A stretch of 64,000 bases of DNA from Arthrinium phaeospermum (Eukaryota > Ascomycota > Sordariomycetes > Amphisphaeriales > Apiosporaceae). The stretch lies in contig QYRS01000001.1 of NCBI GenBank assembly GCA_006503535.1, positions 992,001-1,056,000 on the forward strand, read 5' to 3'. The position numbers and the translations under genes were made by a program. Shown in pieces: positions 22,660 to 34,425 of this stretch; the first letter of the stretch is position 1; the number at the start of each line of letters is the position of its first letter. Below the pieces are notes generated by a model that did not search any database, had not been told where the DNA came from, and worked only from the letters and a program-made list of their open reading frames with translations.

Positions 22660-24432
22660 ATGACGAGCATTGATGAGCTCTTCAAGGGCGCCGGCAGCAG
22701 CAGCGGCAAGCGCAAGCTTGACCCCATTCGAGATCCCAGCCAAGTGTACAAATCCGCACGTTTAGACAACAGCGACGAACGACACGCCCGTGTCGAGGAC
22801 GAAGACGACATAGAAGCCGGCCCCGCGCCGCCGCCCGATGACGAAAACGAGGATGGAGACTACGGCCCGACCCTGCCGCCCGAGGACGAAGAGGGCGACG
22901 ACGAAGAAGGGCGCTTCTTCGGGAGCGGCATCACGACGGAACAGCGCGAGATCCTCGACTACGTGGACGGCGTCGACGCCCCCGCCGAGCAAAAGATCGA
23001 CCAGGCCTGGCTGCGCAAAACCTCGCTCAACTTCGAGAAGCTGGTGACGCGCAACGCGCAGCAGCGGGCCAAGTTTGCCGACGACCCCTCGAAATTCATC
23101 CAGTCCGAGGCCGACCTGGACGGCGAGATCAAGGCCCTCAGCATCCTGACGGAGCACCCCGACCTGTACCCGGAGTTCGCTCGGCTCGGCTGCACGGGGA
23201 CGCTGGTGTCGCTGCTGGCGCACGAGAACAGCGACATCGCCGTCGACGTGCTCGAGATCCTGCAGGAGCTGACGGACGGCGACGACGTCGACGCCACGCC
23301 GGAGCAGTGGGACAGCCTGGTCGACGCCGCGCTCGAGGCGGACCTGCTGGGGCTCCTGGGCAGCAACCTGGCGCGGCTGGACGAGAGGGAGGAGGTCGAC
23401 CGCAACGGCATCTACTACGCGCTGGGCGTGCTGGAGAACCTGGCCAGCCGGCGCACGACGGCCGCCGAGGCGGTCGGCGGCACGGAGCACCTGATCAAGT
23501 GGCTGCTGGCGCGCATCCAGGCCAAGGAGAGCCGGACGAGCCAGAACAAGCAGTACGCCGCCGAGATCCTGGCGATCCTGGTGCAGGCCAGCCCCCAGAA
23601 CCGGAGGAAGCTCGCCGAGCTCGACGCCGCCGACATCATGCTGCAGCTCATCGCTAGCTACCGGAAACGCGACCCGGAAAAGGGAGGCGAGGAGGAAGAA
23701 TACATGGAGAACCTCTTCGAGGCCCTCACCTGCCTCGCCGACGAGGCAGAAGGCAAGACCAAGTTCCTCGAAGCCGAGGGCGTCGAACTGTGCCTCATCA
23801 TGCTCAAGGAGGGGAAAATGAGCAAAGCCCCGGCCCTGCGACTACTAGACCACGCCACGACGGCCGGCCCCGAAGTGTGCCAGAAGATCGTCGAGGCGGC
23901 CGGCCTGAAGACCATCTTCACCATGTTCATGAAGAAGAGCGACGGGCCGACCCTGGAGCACCTGATCGGCATCTTCGCGTCCATGCTGCGGCTGCTGCCG
24001 GGCGGGTCCGCGGAGCGGATCCGGACGCTGGCCAAGTTCGTCGAGAAGGAGTACGAGAAGACGACGAAGCTGGTGCAGCTGCGGCGGCAGTTCGCGGCGC
24101 GCGTGGAGCGGGCCGACGCCGAGATCCGCGCGGAGCAGGCCCGGCTCAAGACCCCGGAGGAGCGCGAGGAATATGCGGGCGAGTGGTTCTCGCGGCGGCT
24201 GGACGCGGGGCTGTTCTCGCTGCAGACGGCCGACGTGGTGCTGGCGTGGCTCGTGGCCGAGGACGACGGGGCGCGGCGCAAGGTGACCGCTTTGCTGGCG
24301 GAGCGCGACGAGACGCTAAGGACGATTCGGGCTTCGATCGAGGAGCAGATCGCGGGCGTCGACGAGGAGGAGGAGGCGGAGGGGAAGGATACCAAGGAGA
24401 TGCTTACGACGCTGGCCGGGTTTTTGCAATGA
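22660..24432 (+). CDS. Beta-catenin-like protein 1 (CTNNBL1) homologue, spliceosome-associated
   Basis: Single exon, 590 residues, close to the 563 of the human protein. An N-terminal MTSIDELFKG segment and a basic KRKLD (possible nuclear signal) are followed by an acidic linker (residues about 45-90). From about residue 90 to the end there are helical armadillo-like repeats, including the conserved ENSDIAVDVLEILQELTD and NGIYYALGVLENL. CTNNBL1 binds CDC5/PRP19-complex proteins in the nucleus and acts in pre-mRNA splicing. The acidic C-terminal tail (DEEEEAEGKD) is typical. Confidence 0.93.
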   Translation: MTSIDELFKGAGSSSGKRKLDPIRDPSQVYKSARLDNSDERHARVEDEDDIEAGPAPPPDDENEDGDYGPTLPPEDEEGDDEEGRFFGSGITTEQREILDYVDGVDAPAEQKIDQAWLRKTSLNFEKLVTRNAQQRAKFADDPSKFIQSEADLDGEIKALSILTEHPDLYPEFARLGCTGTLVSLLAHENSDIAVDVLEILQELTDGDDVDATPEQWDSLVDAALEADLLGLLGSNLARLDEREEVDRNGIYYALGVLENLASRRTTAAEAVGGTEHLIKWLLARIQAKESRTSQNKQYAAEILAILVQASPQNRRKLAELDAADIMLQLIASYRKRDPEKGGEEEEYMENLFEALTCLADEAEGKTKFLEAEGVELCLIMLKEGKMSKAPALRLLDHATTAGPEVCQKIVEAAGLKTIFTMFMKKSDGPTLEHLIGIFASMLRLLPGGSAERIRTLAKFVEKEYEKTTKLVQLRRQFAARVERADAEIRAEQARLKTPEEREEYAGEWFSRRLDAGLFSLQTADVVLAWLVAEDDGARRKVTALLAERDETLRTIRASIEEQIAGVDEEEEAEGKDTKEMLTTLAGFLQ

Positions 24433-24610
24433 AAGCGGGTGGGGAGTCGGTAGATTGTATATGATGTATTACTACAGCGAAGACGAGACGTGTCTCGTCC
24501 CTTGAGACGGAAACATCATTCATACGGTGTCAATAAAAGCTTGGACAATACACCCTTCTTCGAATTGCAAGTTCTCATACAGGCCGCGTAGTGTGTTTCT
24601 AAGGTATTAT

Positions 24611-26401
24611 CTAAACCAGACCCAATGTACTCCACCCCCTAATCCTCTCCCCGTAAAACCACAACAAGACGGGACTCGGCACCGCCAGCCCCAGCGTCAG
24701 GAACGCCAACAAGCTATTCCCCCACGCCACGCCGAGGGCGTCGTACATGGCGGGCGCAAACAGGGGGAAACTGAACCCGCACATGGTCCTCAGAAAAGCG
24801 CCGACGGCCGCGGCGCTGGCGGCGTGGCTGGCGCCGTACGCGTCCGTGACGTAGGCCTGCGCGGCCTGGAAGGCGAGGATCAGTCCCGCGGCGAGGATCA
24901 CGCAGCCTAGGTCCGGCACGAGCCAGTGCACGTCGGGCCGGGCGGCCCAGCCGTAGATGAACAGCCCGATGGGCGTCAGGAGGCCGCCGAGGAGCATGGG
25001 CGGGATGCGCCATTCGGGGACGCCTTCGGGGCGGTTGTAGTGTTTCTTCAGGCGGGCGTAGAGCTAGTAACCCAGGAGGCTGTGTGTCAGTTTTCGTTGG
25101 AAGAGGGACGGACGTGTTGTGGACTGGGAGAACTTACGCCGTCGATTAGGGGGTGGCTGATCTGCAATCCGATCATGAAACCGAGGCACAGGGACAGGTA
25201 ATGGAGGCTTGAGATGGTCTTGCCGTGGCCGTAGATTTCTTGCCAGACGCGATCAAAGGTCGATAGGCTGTCATATGCAACATATCAGCATCCCACACTC
25301 ACCCTAGACAGCTTGATAAGGAGTTGCAGTAGCAGTAAGTACTTACAGAAGATACATGACACCATACAGAAATGCCCTGTACACAGACGGCGCCTGAACC
25401 GCCGGATGCGCAACCAGCATAATGAAAGGCAAGACGAGACGACGACGGATAATGGACCCCGAGCTCCGCTTCGCGTCGTCATACTGAGTACGGATGATCT
25501 TCTCGTTGCCACCGCCGCCGCTAACCTTTCTCTCCTCCTTCCGAAGGCGGGCGGCCCGCCTGGCGAGGATGCGCGGCGCGTACGTCTCGCGCAGGAAGAA
25601 GAAGGCCGTGACCTGGACCGCCACGTCGAAGAGCGACGTCGACCAGAAGATCCAGCGCCAGGAGACGCTCTGCGAGATGTAGGCGCCGACGATGGGGGCC
25701 ACCGTGGGGCCGATGAAGGTCAGCATGCCGTAGATGGTCTGGCCCTTGCCGAGCTCCTCCTTGGTCCAGACGTCGGCGATGACGCCGTTGCATAGCTGTA
25801 GACAGAAAGGGAAAGTCAGTATAAGTGCACGGGACCAAGAGACCGGTCAATCACGGTCACTTACAGCCTGTGGCGCGCTGCCCCCGATGCCGCTCAGGAA
25901 GCGAAAGGCCAGCATCTGGCTCCTAGTCGTGGAGAAGCCGCACGCCGTGTTGAAGGCGAGATAGATCAGGTTGGCGTACTGCAGCACACAGACGCGGCCG
26001 TATATCTCCGAGAGCGGCGCCAGCACGAAGGGGCCCTGAGCGTAGCCCAGCAGGAAGATGGACATGACCAGGGCCTGCATGAAGCCCTTGGGGATACCGA
26101 GCTCGGCGCCGATCTGGTCCAGCGCGGGCGTCACCATGGTCGACGAGAAGGGCGAGATGAAGGTGAAGCAGGACACCAAGACGGTGGCGACCCATTTCCG
26201 CTTCCAGGTCCAGTTGAGGGGGTTCTCGGGGTCGTGGGGGCCATCCCACGAGACCTAGACGGGGTGTTAGTGATGTTGGCAAGAATTCCAGGGGCAGCTT
26301 TTTCTGGATAGGATAGGCAACAGCATCATGGTGCAGCTTACCACGACTTCATCGTCGTTCTTCCGCTCCATTGACAACTGACTACTATCTGGGCTCGGCA
26401 T
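24611..26401 (-). CDS. MFS transporter (DHA1, TPO-like)
   Basis: Five exons: 26401-26342, 26254-25865, 25795-25347, 25267-25138 and 25063-24611, giving 493 residues. Every junction has a GTAAG-type donor and an AG acceptor, and the reading phase is kept throughout. The fungal DHA1 entry motif DPENPLNWTWKRKW precedes TM1, and motif A appears as LSEIYGR between TM2 and TM3. The central loop is basic (RRAARLRKEERK), and 12 membrane segments are predicted. The family includes polyamine and multidrug exporters in the plasma membrane; the substrate here is unknown. The last exon ends only 178 bases from the convergent CTNNBL1-like gene. Confidence 0.9.
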
Positions 26402-27405
26402 TTTGGTAACAGAAGAATGTCCAAGGAGTGATCTGCGAACTCAAAAGATAGGGGGAACCAGTTGCTGGGTTACCCTAAGACCTTGAGGTTGATCTTGTGC
26501 CTAAACCATAACCGTGCTTTGAAGGACGTAGGGCCCATTATACCCCCCGCAGCCTTGGTTGTTCTCCAGTTGTCAAAGTCTAGGCGTACCGTGGGGCGAC
26601 GACACGCACACCCCATCCGCGGCAGTGTAATTGCTTGGCAAACCGGGAATAATAGCGGTAGAGTCCTGAGCAGAGGTGAGAGGGTGCGTAACGGCAAGCA
26701 CGGCCCAGGTGTGGTCACAGCCCCATGAGTACCTGGTTGGCAGAAGTCTTGACTTCTGCTGTGTTTGTCTGCTTATTGGCCGTGATAGTAGAAAGTAGCA
26801 ATGCCTCACGCGACAGAGTGCCGTTTTTGGAGATGATAGGTAATTGTGGACTGGCAGCTGCATACGTCCAATATGATCTGCAGCTTGGCGGTATGCAACG
26901 ACAGGGGGGGCCAGGCAGATCATGCCCAATTGTTTATTCGACACTTGTACAGCAACTGGTCATCCAAGCCGACGTCTACTCGTAAGCTTTGTGGCGTTTC
27001 TTGTGTCTTACGTGGTATGCTTGTGCAATGAATGTGTCTTGACTGTGTCTGCTATTGGGTGACATTACCCAGCCCTCTTAGTTGGGCTGTAGGTTGGTGG
27101 TTGCTTCATCTAGCCAGCCAAGGCAGAGCCTACTTGAATCCAGTAACTTGGTTATCGAGCTGATGCTGTCCGCCGCGCGGCGCACACGATGCCGTGCATC
27201 GGGCAGAACACCGGGTTTCTAATTATGGCAGCATGCCAACCAAGGCTTGGAAGCACCGACTCCCTTTGGGCACCGGCGGCATTCCCCGGGAAAGACTGCG
27301 GTATAAGTATCACAAGGATTCCATCCTTGCAACTGACATATCGCAGTTCCTGCAAAACATAATACCTAATGACATCTCAGACGTAACTGATCGATCAACT
27401 TTGCC
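26402..27405. promoter_or_regulatory. Divergent promoter region of MFS transporter and glycerate kinase
   Basis: About 1 kb between diverging start codons. A TATA-like GTATAAGTAT at 27301-27310 sits about 100 bases before the glycerate kinase ATG. No further gene is seen. Confidence 0.5.
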
Positions 27406-28830
27406 ATGTTTCGAAGCAAATTCAAGCTGGATAGACTCCAGTCGTTCACCAAGAAACCCCACGAACATGACATCAGGCTGCTCATTGCCCCATCCGGCTT
27501 CAAAGAAACCCTAGGCCCCGAGCAAGTCGCCGATTGCATCGAAGACGGGGTGCGGCGTGTCCTAGACGAGAAGACCGCCTTCATCAGGAAGGTACCCCTA
27601 CATGATGGCGGTGAGGGCTTCGCCATCGCCCTGACCTCTGTCAAAGGTGGCGAGTTGAGGCACTTGGAAGTCACCGGTCCGACAGGAGAGCCCGTCCAGT
27701 CGTCGTTTGGCTTGTTTGGGGAAGACAACAAGACGGCCGTTATCGACATGGCCTCCGCTGCCGGGCTGAGGCTTGTACCCAGGGACTGTCGGGACCCCAC
27801 CTCCACGACCACGTATGGCGTGGGACAGCTTCTAGCTGCTGCGCTCGATGAAGGGTGTGCTAAGATCATAATCGGCTGTGGGGACTCCGGTACTTCAGAC
27901 GGCGGTGCCGGCATGCTGCAGGCTTTGGGAGTGCAGTTGCGTGCCAAGGACGGATCCGTGCTGCCAATAGCTCAAGGAGGCGGAAGTCTCTCTGACCTGA
28001 ACAGTATTTGCCTGGATGAGATACATCCCCGGTTACGAAGCACAGGTATGTTCTATTCGCAAGCAGCTGGAATCCAAAGTACTGATAGTCCATTAGGAGA
28101 TCCAGTGCTTATCGAAGCTGTATGCAACATCAAGAATGTTTTGTGCGGTCCCCGTGGTGTGGCCAGGGTATACGGTCCTCAGAAAGGGGCCACTCCAGAC
28201 CAAGTGGAACACCTTTCCATAGCCATGGAGAAACTTGCAACGGCGGCTCGGCCTATCTGTGGAGGAGAAGAAGAGGTAGGAAACCTTCCCGGGAGTGGCG
28301 CTTCCGGCGGGCTCGGGACAGGTCTGCTACTGCTGGGTGCCCAACTGCGTGCTCGACAAGAAGCCATCGACGAGTACTTCGGACTCGCGACTCTCTTCGA
28401 CGAGCCGTGGGATATCGTCATCACCGGCGAGGGCAGCCTCGACTCGCAGAGCACGCACGGCAAGATGACAGTCGAGATCGCCAAACGGGCTCAGGCGCGC
28501 GGTGCCAAGGTGATCGCGCTGGCCGGTAGCATCGGAGAGGACGCGAGCGAGGTGTATCAGGTTGGAATCTCGGCGTTCATGAGCATCGTGGACGGGCCCT
28601 CCGACCTCGAGGAGGCCAAGCGGAACACGGACAAGCTGCTGCGGAACGCGGCGGAGAAGGCGATCCGCATGATCCAGGCGGGCACCACGCTGCGGCGGAA
28701 CGAGCGGCCCCGACCGTCTGCACCGGCTACCCTTGTGTCATCTAGGAAAGAGAGTTCCAGGGGAAGGCTGCTGCCTGGCCGGGAAGGAGATCGCTCTTTG
28801 CTCAAGTTCGCCAGGGTAGCAACAACGTAG
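27406..28830 (+). CDS. Glycerate kinase, GlxK family (glycerate 2-kinase type)
   Basis: Two exons by my reading: 27406-28045 and 28097-28830, 457 residues. The family motifs are clear: LLIAPSGFKETLGPEQVA near the start, LHDGGEGFA, GCGDSGTSDGGAGMLQALG and YGPQKGATPDQVE. The 51-base stretch 28046-28096 starts GTATGT, contains TACTGAT and ends TTAG. It is a multiple of three and stop-free, so an unspliced frame of 474 residues also exists. Removing it restores the usual alignment (STGDPVLIEAVCNI). The enzyme phosphorylates D-glycerate with ATP. It is common in bacteria and patchy in fungi, so horizontal origin is possible but not shown. The basic Ser/Arg-rich C-terminal tail is an extension. Confidence 0.9.
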   Translation: MFRSKFKLDRLQSFTKKPHEHDIRLLIAPSGFKETLGPEQVADCIEDGVRRVLDEKTAFIRKVPLHDGGEGFAIALTSVKGGELRHLEVTGPTGEPVQSSFGLFGEDNKTAVIDMASAAGLRLVPRDCRDPTSTTTYGVGQLLAAALDEGCAKIIIGCGDSGTSDGGAGMLQALGVQLRAKDGSVLPIAQGGGSLSDLNSICLDEIHPRLRSTGMFYSQAAGIQSTDSPLGDPVLIEAVCNIKNVLCGPRGVARVYGPQKGATPDQVEHLSIAMEKLATAARPICGGEEEVGNLPGSGASGGLGTGLLLLGAQLRARQEAIDEYFGLATLFDEPWDIVITGEGSLDSQSTHGKMTVEIAKRAQARGAKVIALAGSIGEDASEVYQVGISAFMSIVDGPSDLEEAKRNTDKLLRNAAEKAIRMIQAGTTLRRNERPRPSAPATLVSSRKESSRGRLLPGREGDRSLLKFARVATT

Positions 28831-29028
28831 TATGGAAAGGCACAGTATCAGGCGTATCAGTTACAAGATGTTGCTATTCGTAGAATTAGTGTTCTGTCGC
28901 ATTTTTGAGATCAATGTTGTAACATACTACATACTTAGTCAAGTTCAATGTAGCGGAGTAACAGTCCTCCTTGCTGAATTGACAACTTTTGAGAAATCCC
29001 CAAGCTTAGGGAGTAGCCCTTGAGAACT

Positions 29029-32000
29029 TCATCTATTAGCAGCAACTCCAAGGATAACGAGTAATCTGTGGAAAGCATTCGGGATCAGTTTCTTCTTTGA
29101 CCCAAGGCGCTTCCACTTCTGCTTATTTGATCCACGGTGTACATGGAACTCATATGTTTGCGGTGGCGTGGACAGCAGAAGTCCTCCACGGGTTCCCGAT
29201 GATGGCTGGGAAATGTGACCATTGGCATCGTCATCGGGCCAGATTCCTCTCCTCGGCATTTCAATACGGACGACTCTATTCAATACGTCCATGAGATCCT
29301 TTTGCCATTCTCCTCTCCTTGGGTATTCATGAAGGCGCTCCAAAAGGGTTGCCCCGTTCCATTCAATCGCGAGGGGCGCACCTTGTTCGACAAAAAGGTG
29401 GAAGAGCTCCGCCATCTCAATGGTCCGTGACTCCCGTTTTTTGAGGTAAAAGTTGAATAAGACGTCCAAGAATCTCGCCCACAGCGTATGTATTCCCATA
29501 ACATCCGGAGACATACAGTCGGCACCGTTGGTGAGCAGAAGACTGCAGCATTCGGTGCCGATAGCAATAGATACCTTCTCACTGATGGTGACGAGTAATA
29601 TGAAGACCCTTAGCAGGTTGTTTGAAATCTTCGCCCGCTGCTGTTGGTCTAAAGCGTGAATCTCATGGCTTAGGTAAGACGTGAGTCGCCAGTGGACTGC
29701 CATTACGTGAAGATTGTTGATTTCGCAGCCTTCCACATTGGGACCAGTGATTTTTGGGAGGAAATCAAGAACAGTCTTCGCGCGAGACACGTAATAGTCG
29801 CATACTAGCGCTAGTGACCAAGAAGCTGGAGGCGGGTTGACTTGGGTATCGTTGATCTTGAATTGTGATACTGTGTTCCAGAGTTGTGAGTATACTCTAT
29901 CAAATTCGGCCAGGTAGTCGCTAGGAACTGGCTTCCCTATCTCCTGCGCTTCTCTAGCATATGCCAGAGCGGTTGTTGCACTTTTCCACATCAGCAAGTT
30001 GGATTCAGAACCAAAATGTTCAGTGCCGACTTCGACGACCTCTGTTGGGAAGTTTTTGCCCAGCATCATGGCAGACGCAAAGAGATGATCATAAGGTCTG
30101 AAGTATGGATCGAAATCGTTTGACCAAGTTGCTTGCGGTTGTTGATCTTCTCTCAGAAACTCGACAGCAGTTTTGTGGATAAACCGAATCATTGGTCGAT
30201 TTGTCGAGCGGAAAGTCCGATGGGATTTCTCTTCATGGTATTCGAGCAAGCCGCAGCAGCGGCTCATGATGCGGGCTTCGAACTGGGTGCATATCTTCTT
30301 CTCTGCGTCTCGCGATATACTCGCTGACCCAAACGTCTTCGCGTGCTCCCATTCTTCTTCCGCCAATGACAGCTGAAGTGCTAGAATTGGATGACCGCGG
30401 TAGCGAGACTCTACCTTGAGGCTTGCTAGAGCCATCTGAAGTAGTTTGTATGACTGCTTCCGATACATGGGTGGTGTTTGACGTAGCATGTATGCAAACA
30501 ACGACTTGAGCTCCGGTGGGAGCTGTTCTGTCCTTTCAACAAGATCCACGAGTTTGTCTCCGTTTCGAAGGCCTTCGAGTATCGACTTTACAACAAGAAC
30601 AACCCATAGTAATACGCCGGAAGCTTTGTCAACGAGAGTGTTAACAAGGCTTAGATATTGATCGCCCTTGCTTTGAAGCTTCGACCCAAGGTGATCCTGA
30701 ATATACTGTCGAATATCGTTCCCTGTGAGGTCCTGCAGTCGAAGGTTGGGAAAGCCTTTGAAAGCGTCTAAGCAGGCTGTGATGGGTCTGCTAGATACGA
30801 CGAACTTGACATTGGGAGAGCATGTGGTTTGAATCAGCTCGATGAGTTCATGATGAGGCCCTTGGTACTCATCGAGACCGTCGATAAAGAAGCAGATCTT
30901 GAAGTCGTCGCCCGTTTGCGCTACAACCTTGCCAAACCATCGCTTGAGCTCGGCCATAGTCGGACATTCAAGTAATTTCGTCTCCCCCTTCAATATCTCA
31001 CGACACAATTCCGGCATGGCACTGATAATCAAGCGGGGATGCTGTGTGAAGATGTCATGCAATAAGCCCCGAAGAAGTCCCTCCTGAGATCGCTGTAAGT
31101 CGGTTCCTAGGTGCCAAAAGAAGAAGGCAGGGCAGATCATATTGGCCTTTCCTGCCCACTGGCTAAGCAAATCCTTCGTAGTATTGTGGCAGTGCACATG
31201 CTTTAGGAGAGTGGACTTCCCTGATGCGGCCTTGCCATTGATCCAGTAGCATGGCTGAGAGCTGGCCAGCCAAGCAGAGAAGTTGGCCCAGGGTTTTCCC
31301 TGTTCATCAGGGTCGCAAAAGATCCAGTTGAATGTTTTTTTGTGCGCTTCCGAAACCGTATCATATCGATCAATCAGGTGCCGAAAATGGAGACAATCCA
31401 AAACCGGATGTTCGAAGTCTTGATACTCGTCGAAAGATATACCGCCTCGGTAGTCGAGTCGAACAACGCTCTGAGGCATACGTGACTTGATCCCCGGATC
31501 GATATTGTTCCCGCCATGCGATATAACTTGGATGTCGCCATTCTGGAGAGTCAAGATCGCTGCAATCAGATCTTCGTGCCCCGTTGGTGCAGGGCGTCAC
31601 TGGCCTCCAGGCGCCGTAGTAGCTGTGCCGACTCCCCCTGTACGGTCTGCACGAGCTTCCGCTGGTCCAGTGCCAAGATCTCGACAATATTGGAAACCTC
31701 TCCTTCGATGCCTTTGGTAACAGTGGTAAGTATACCGAGTTTCTCACTGATAAATGCCAAGGCTCGAAGATTCGCCTGTTGCTGGTATACTTCCAACCTG
31801 TCGAGAAGGTCGCGAATACGATCAGCGTTCCAAACAGTTCTCAATGCTGCATGGAAGTTGGTCCATTGACTGTGTTTCGTCATTCGGCTAGGCCTAAGAG
31901 ATTCCAACACCTGAATAAGCTCTTCAGCCACGGCACTGCATTTCTGGAGCAACTCTAGAAAGGCCTAAAACACACCTGCATATTAGATGATTGGGCGTGA

Positions 32001-32244
32001 GTCGGAAAGTTGATACACTGTAGATGTCACTCACTGCTTCATGTTGACCGAGAGGGCCTGTTGGTATTTTGTTCTTGAGTGACTGATTGAGGCTGATAAG
32101 GTCTTTGACAGCAACGGCGAAATCGGTGTGAGTAAGCGACTTTCCGTCTCTGCGTCCCGCGGAGGATTCCCTAATGACAGCCGTACCAAAACCGACAAAT
32201 TGAACTACCGCAGCCGCAATCCCTAATGCGGCCAACGGCTCCAT
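29029..32244 (-). CDS. NACHT-domain NLR-like protein with one frameshift
   Basis: Exon 1 is 32244-32035 (GTGAGT donor) and exon 2 starts at 31964. The N-terminus MEPLAALGIAAAVVQFVGFG and a helical region match the N-terminal domain common in fungal STAND/NLR proteins. The reading frame breaks at about 31580: the upstream frame ends QRGTKI-stop, and the next frame opens with coding-like EDLIAAILTLQNGD. One extra G in the GGGG run (31579-31582, C on the plus strand) joins both into about 1048 residues. Downstream are Walker A GKAASGKST, Walker B FFIDGLDEY and a DUF7791-like segment ending IRFIHKTAVEFLRE, then a non-repeat C-terminus. Fungal NLRs act in heterokaryon incompatibility and immune-like sensing. 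No WD40, ankyrin or TPR sensor repeats are visible. Confidence 0.85.
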
Positions 32245-34425
32245 TGCACGTCTAATTAGAGACAATGAGGGGGCGGTTCGTTTGGGTGCGAAGGTGACGT
32301 ATTGATAATGTGCTGTACAAAAACACATTCGCGGTCAACAACTCTGGCACCCCCTCAGATCAGGCACCCCGCCTGCTGCCTCACTCGACCATGCCCAGTC
32401 TGGCCGGGACAGAGTAGGTGGCGGGGTCAGCTCAAGGTGGGAAATGCCACGCAGCGGACTCGGCCAATAGAACAGGCATGTTTAGGAGGTACAATGTGGT
32501 GGCTTAGTCCGCCAATTACATGTAGACACACGCAAGTCAATCAAGTTCATCGGTCTGTTCGATTGGATGTGGACAAGCTTCATTCAGCTGCTTCCCAAGA
32601 AGCTCACACCATGATGCTAGGCTCTCATGACACTATCTGGCAAAGCGTTGTCCACATAATCTCATCTCCAAGTCCATTAAAGCATATCAACCTTACCTGG
32701 CCCTGTTCTGGAATGTCGTAGAAACTACCCTGTGTACGATTATTAATCGTGTGTTGCCATTCCGAGGGAGCATGTGACTTTGAATTACTGTACGATACCA
32801 GCTAACTTTTCGAACTGTACTTTCGGGTTAAGCACCCCAAGATATCGGCATGTAGATTTGTGGAAGACGCTATATTCGGTTGACTGGTATGCAACGTGCG
32901 TACCATTGGCCTTTTTGGAAGTGCTGTAGCTGCTTGATGCTCGCCAAACCAACGTGCGCCTGGAGCTGGAACCCATTCAAACGTACTAGAAGAAAAAGTG
33001 ATCCTTGCACATCAAGAGCGTCTGATCGACCGCTTGGATACAGGGGTGGATGGGATTCTCCAGTTCCAGTAAGTAGGTATCCTCAAGTTACTACAAATAT
33101 AGACACCATAGGCATAGTAACTTTTCGGCAAACCCCGTTTCTTGGACAGAATATGAAACATGTTCATTTCCAGCGGCCAGTCAGACTCACATGTGAGGAT
33201 TGTGTTTGTTTTATTTAGTTTGCATGGCAACACGAACTGTGATTTGTTCGCTTAACTCCTACGCTAGACATGCGAACCAAGTGATTTAGGCAGAGGGTCT
33301 TGGGAGCCGTGAATTCGGGATCTAGACATGGTCAGCAGGACAGATCAAGGCAATGATCGGCCCAAGCTTTGCAGCGGCACATTGTAGAATCCCGGAGGAT
33401 CAGCCATGGTGCACTCACCGGCAACATCCGGTTGACATTCGTATGCTTGGGTGTTTTAAGAAGAAGCTGTGCTGCAAGAAGCAGACATGCTTGCCAAATT
33501 CAGATATTTAGTAACCATTTATGTAAATTGGACAAGCCCAGATGATCAGTAACCACCTATCAGAGTGAAAGACAAGTTGGCGGATGTTCTCGATAGCAGA
33601 CCAGACAGATACTCCTTTCATTACAATCTCCACTCCAGTTCGTGGGCAGCTGGAGACCCCCGGGTGCCGCCTGGGGTGCCAAGGTGCTTCTTTGCCAACT
33701 TACCTTAAGATCGTCAACACGGCCGGTGATCTATGTCAAGCACGGTCAAGTGAGTTCGGAGAGTTTGTGAGTCAAAAGAAGCGTCTCCAGGATGGGACCA
33801 ACATCATACGGTATTTTGTACACAGATTGCTTAAGCATGCCATGCTCAGCTAAGAAGTAAATTATCTTCCAAGATGGATTGCAGTCGGTTGACCGGGTCA
33901 TCTATGCCACGATGGACGGACTATCTAGCGGGTGTTTTTACCGGAGAAGATCGAGGCTTGTTTCTCCAGGTGCGGGTTCGGATGCTTCGGGTCTCTCCCA
34001 CGTTGTTCCCCAGTATGGATCCTACGCTCCAGGGCAGTCCAGCCTATCCGCACCCAGCCACAGGCCCACCAAAGTGGCCCGTCGACCCTCCGTCCCCTGA
34101 CCCCCCGTCATGCTCATACGAACACCTACCAACAATGCCAGATAATCTGGTGACTTGGCATTTGGACCGAAGTTGGGAGACGAGAATATCTCGTGAGGAC
34201 ATGTTGGTATTGAGCGAGTGCCTCGAGCCAGATAGCATTGCCAGTACCATGAACGACATCACCATGCAGAAAAGGAGAAGAGAAGAGTATAAAAGCAGCC
34301 AGAACCTCAGGCCCCCAAGACGGATACGTTTGATCGGACATAACACACCTACTTCCAGTCTCAACAAATCAACTCCACACTTGATACTTATTTTACCTTC
34401 TCGTTCCAAATCCCTGAGCTTCATC
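32245..34425. other. Intergenic region between NLR and SnoaL-like gene
   Basis: About 2.2 kb. Several overlapping open frames at 33.6-34.3 kb look partly protein-like but switch frame and match nothing I can name. They may be decayed coding sequence. No intact gene is supported. Confidence 0.4.

Noticed and set aside
33574..34340. Possible decayed gene upstream of the SnoaL-like gene
   Set aside because: Pieces look protein-like but switch among three frames and match nothing I can name; not enough to call a pseudogene.
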